A stretch of 64,000 nt of DNA from Paraflavisolibacter caeni. Lineage in GTDB: Bacteria; Bacteroidota; Bacteroidia; Chitinophagales; Chitinophagaceae. Each line of letters opens with the position of its first letter. Positions within the stretch are counted from its first letter, which is position 1. The position numbers and the translations under genes were made by a program. Under the pieces are notes generated by a model. It was not told where the DNA came from. It did no database searches and saw only the letters and a program-made list of their open reading frames with translations. Below, one piece after another: positions 62,294 to 64,000 of the stretch. The stretch covers positions 62,001-126,000 of the forward strand of contig NZ_JAOTIF010000013.1 in the NCBI RefSeq assembly GCF_025628885.1, read 5' to 3'.

Positions 62294-62310
62294 ATTAAAA
62301 AATATCTTGA

Positions 62311-62634
62311 TTATTTACCCAGGAAGTCTTCTATAATGGTTTGTAACTCTTGTAGCCTGGAATAATTGACACTATAATGTATCTGTTTTCCATTTCTTAT
62401 TGTGTTTACGCAACCAGCTTTTCTTAAAATAGCCAGGTGCTGAGAGGCTACAGATTGCTCCAACTTCAGCGTTGAATAAATATTGGTTACAGAAGTCCGG
62501 CCTTGCTCATTAATATAGTTCAATATTTGCTGCCTAAGCTCATGGTCAATGGCTCTTAACAGCAGCCTGGCCTTTCTGATCTGCATTTCATTAATAAGTA
62601 ATGGACTTACTTCTGGTGATAAGGTTTGTACCAT
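62311..62634 (-). CDS. ArsR-family winged-helix regulator
   Basis: From ATG 62634 the protein has 107 residues, the usual ArsR size; in-frame ATGs up to 62700 would add 22 residues without family support. The wHTH reads ELRQQILNYINEQGRTSVTNIYSTLKLEQSVASQHLAILRKAGCV in outline, with recognition helix EQSVASQHLAILRKAG and wing NTIRNGKQIHYSV. The ELCVCDL-type metal motif is absent and only one Cys is present, so it is probably not a metal sensor. Target unknown; the small gene divergent from it is a candidate. Confidence 0.85.
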   Translation of the reverse strand: MVQTLSPEVSPLLINEMQIRKARLLLRAIDHELRQQILNYINEQGRTSVTNIYSTLKLEQSVASQHLAILRKAGCVNTIRNGKQIHYSVNYSRLQELQTIIEDFLGK

Positions 62635-62755
62635 AGCAGTAGAGATTATATTTACATAAAAGTAATCATGTATCATTGTTTCATGCTGGCAAATCATCAT
62701 ATATAAGGAATTCTAATGAGATTTTAATCTCAGCAGCATCAATCTTTTTTGCCTA

Positions 62756-62785
62756 TTGCATTTTACACGCCAGTTTATTATCTTG
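62756..62785 (+). promoter_or_regulatory. Candidate promoter of the 84-residue gene
   Basis: TTG (62756-62758), 20 bases, then TATCTTG (62779-62785). The ATG at 62791 is only six bases further on, so the message would be nearly leaderless. Confidence 0.45.
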
Positions 62786-62790
62786 TTTTT

Positions 62791-63045
62791 ATGACTATTC
62801 ACGATTTTAAAATCCTCGATGATCATCAGAAAGCAACCGCTTTAGTTGATGAGGGTGTGTTGATCGGGAAAAGGGACTTGCTGTTTTACCTAGTGTTTTT
62901 ATACCAGGTAGAAGGGTTTTACGTGGAAGTGCTCTATAGCATTAAATCAAAAAAAGTGCACAAGTTCAGAGCATTTGAAAATGTAGGATTACTAGATCCT
63001 TATCTCTCAAAAATTGATATTTCAGAACTACATGTATCACAATAG
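62791..63045 (+). CDS. Small protein of unknown function
   Basis: The ORF gives 84 residues from ATG 62791 (MTIHDFKILDDHQKATALVD). I do not recognise a family. It has no signal peptide or membrane helix. The pattern of short strands (GVLIGKRDLLFYLVFLYQ, GFYVEVLYSIKSKKVHKFRAF) and the many aromatic residues suggest a compact alpha/beta fold. It diverges from the ArsR-type gene. A TTG-N20-TATCTTG element directly before the ATG supports it as a real gene. Similar short proteins with the phrase YQVEGFYVEV exist in Chitinophagaceae, to my recollection, without known role. Confidence 0.6.
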   Translation: MTIHDFKILDDHQKATALVDEGVLIGKRDLLFYLVFLYQVEGFYVEVLYSIKSKKVHKFRAFENVGLLDPYLSKIDISELHVSQ

Positions 63046-63311
63046 ATTCAATTTTTCCATTCAACTCATATCATAAAACAGTAAATTCTCTTCAACACAA
63101 GGCTGATCCAAGTATCATTTTTTAAAATAAGCTCATCATTGAAATTATTCATACTTGAAAAAAGTATCGAAAATTGATAAAATAATACCAAAAATTGATA
63201 AAAATTGATTAGCGGTACACCCAAAATAATTGTACGTTTGACACGTACTATTTGTCATTAAGGGTTGCCTGCATTTCTATGCGGGCTTCCTGTGCATTAA
63301 ACAGAAGCTTT

Positions 63312-64000
63312 TTAACTCATCAGCAATACATTTACACTTCTTTGTAAGATATTAAAGGCAATTTCCGCCATAAGGTTTTCTTTATCGAGTGTCGGGTTCA
63401 CTTCAGTTATTTCCAGGCAACAAACTTTTCGGTTCTGCATTAGTTTACTTACCAGGTCTTCGGCCTCTCTTTCTCTTAAGCCATTGCTTACAGGTGTACC
63501 AGTTCCTTTACTAATCGTAGGATCAAGGCTATCTACATCAAAAGAAACATAAATATCAGTACAGTCGCTAAGGTAGCGTGTAATTTGGCGAATCACCTGT
63601 TCTACACCTTTATTGCGCACTTCTTTGGTAGTAATGACTTTGATGTCGTATTTATCAATCAAATGCTTTTCTTCTTTTTCATAATCACGTAAAGAGACCA
63701 ATACAATATCTTCAGGCAGTACTTTAGGAGATATTTTACCAATATTTTTCAAACTGCTCCAACATTTTGTAATATCAGAATCCAGGTCGTGCACCGAAGA
63801 TTCTTTATTGTCTTCACCTATGGTTGCAGCCAGTGGCATGCCATGCATATTTCCGGAAGGAGTGGTATATGGAGTATGAAGATCGGCATGAGCATCGATC
63901 CAAATCACCCCCAGCTTGCTTTGAGGCTTTGCTATTTTAACACCAGCAATAGATCCGGCTGCATTACTATGATCCCCACTAAGGATGACTGGGAAGAAAT
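63312..64000 (-). CDS. rocF: Arginase, C-terminal part (5' end beyond window)
   Basis: The minus-strand frame is open from the window edge to the stop at 63312, about 229 codons. Metal-binding motifs of the ureohydrolase family are in order: SGDHSNAAG near the edge, WIDAHADLHTP and SFDVDSLDP. The stretch TPSGNMHGMPLA after the second motif is the arginase version, not agmatinase or formimidoylglutamase. It splits arginine to ornithine and urea with two manganese ions. Ornithine leads to the P5C also made by the proline dehydrogenase in this window. The first ~100 residues are missing. Confidence 0.93.
   Translation of the reverse strand, partial: FFPVILSGDHSNAAGSIAGVKIAKPQSKLGVIWIDAHADLHTPYTTPSGNMHGMPLAATIGEDNKESSVHDLDSDITKCWSSLKNIGKISPKVLPEDIVLVSLRDYEKEEKHLIDKYDIKVITTKEVRNKGVEQVIRQITRYLSDCTDIYVSFDVDSLDPTISKGTGTPVSNGLREREAEDLVSKLMQNRKVCCLEITEVNPTLDKENLMAEIAFNILQRSVNVLLMS

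Larger units (their letters stand above)
61863..62310. other. Promoter region of susC and 3' flank of the arsR-like gene
   Basis: The 448 bases hold the direct repeats at 62018-62035, a TTTTCGAAAA palindrome at 62074-62083 and the arsR terminator hairpin at 62258-62293. No ORF is credible. Confidence 0.6.

Overview
The window is a chromosomal stretch of a Bacteroidota bacterium, most likely of the Chitinophagaceae (inferred from protein flavour and gene content). Supporting signs are a SusC/SusD pair, AT-rich intergenic DNA, promoters resembling the Bacteroidota TTG(-33)/TAnnTTTG(-7) type, few Shine-Dalgarno sequences, a BBP2-type porin, an ExbB/ExbD pair and a split transhydrogenase. No tRNA, rRNA, CRISPR array, phage or insertion sequence was seen.

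Layout. 1-10.4 kb: nitrogen assimilation: the end of threonine dehydratase, both glutamate synthase subunits, an ammonium transporter and an outer-membrane porin. 10.5-21.3 kb: housekeeping: acyltransferase, thioesterase, proline dehydrogenase, thymidylate synthase with DHFR, a methyltransferase, the three-gene transhydrogenase pntA1-A2-B, an RsmF-like rRNA methyltransferase and a LysM protein. 21.3-38.4 kb: mixed core genes on both strands: fmt, TM2 and DUF2752 membrane proteins, a 791-residue protein of unknown role, a DUF1328 microprotein, NamZ-like muramidase, SlyD-like FKBP, pepT, an SPFH protein, exbB/exbD, prmC, ribD, a YigZ-family protein and phosphoenolpyruvate carboxylase. 38.5-43.7 kb: the threonine operon thrA-thrB-thrC, preceded by a short Thr- and Ile-rich leader ORF in a foldable leader, and closed by a strong terminator. 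43.9-46.3 kb: a CoA-disulfide-reductase/rhodanese flavoprotein convergent with a Crp/Fnr regulator; a TGTGAC-N4-GTCACA palindrome lies before the flavoprotein gene.

46.4-61.9 kb is the most distinctive part, all on the minus strand. SusC and SusD form one unit. After an 804-bp spacer comes a second unit: DeoR regulator, fucose/arabinose-isomerase-fold enzyme, transketolase N- and C-terminal subunits, sugar-binding lipoprotein, DUF2291 protein, RbsA, RbsC and an FGGY kinase. Together they could carry a small sugar across both membranes, isomerise it, phosphorylate it and cleave it by transketolase. The kinase looks like GlpK but has lost residues that normally contact glycerol. The logic resembles the published D-apiose/apulose transketolase route, but the real substrate cannot be read from sequence.

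62.3-64 kb: an ArsR-type regulator, a small unknown gene and the C-terminal part of arginase.

Between genes there are repeats in strict 10- or 11-bp register (32.69-32.84 kb; 56.6-56.98 kb), perfect long hairpins, and two near-identical copies of a C-rich palindromic element.
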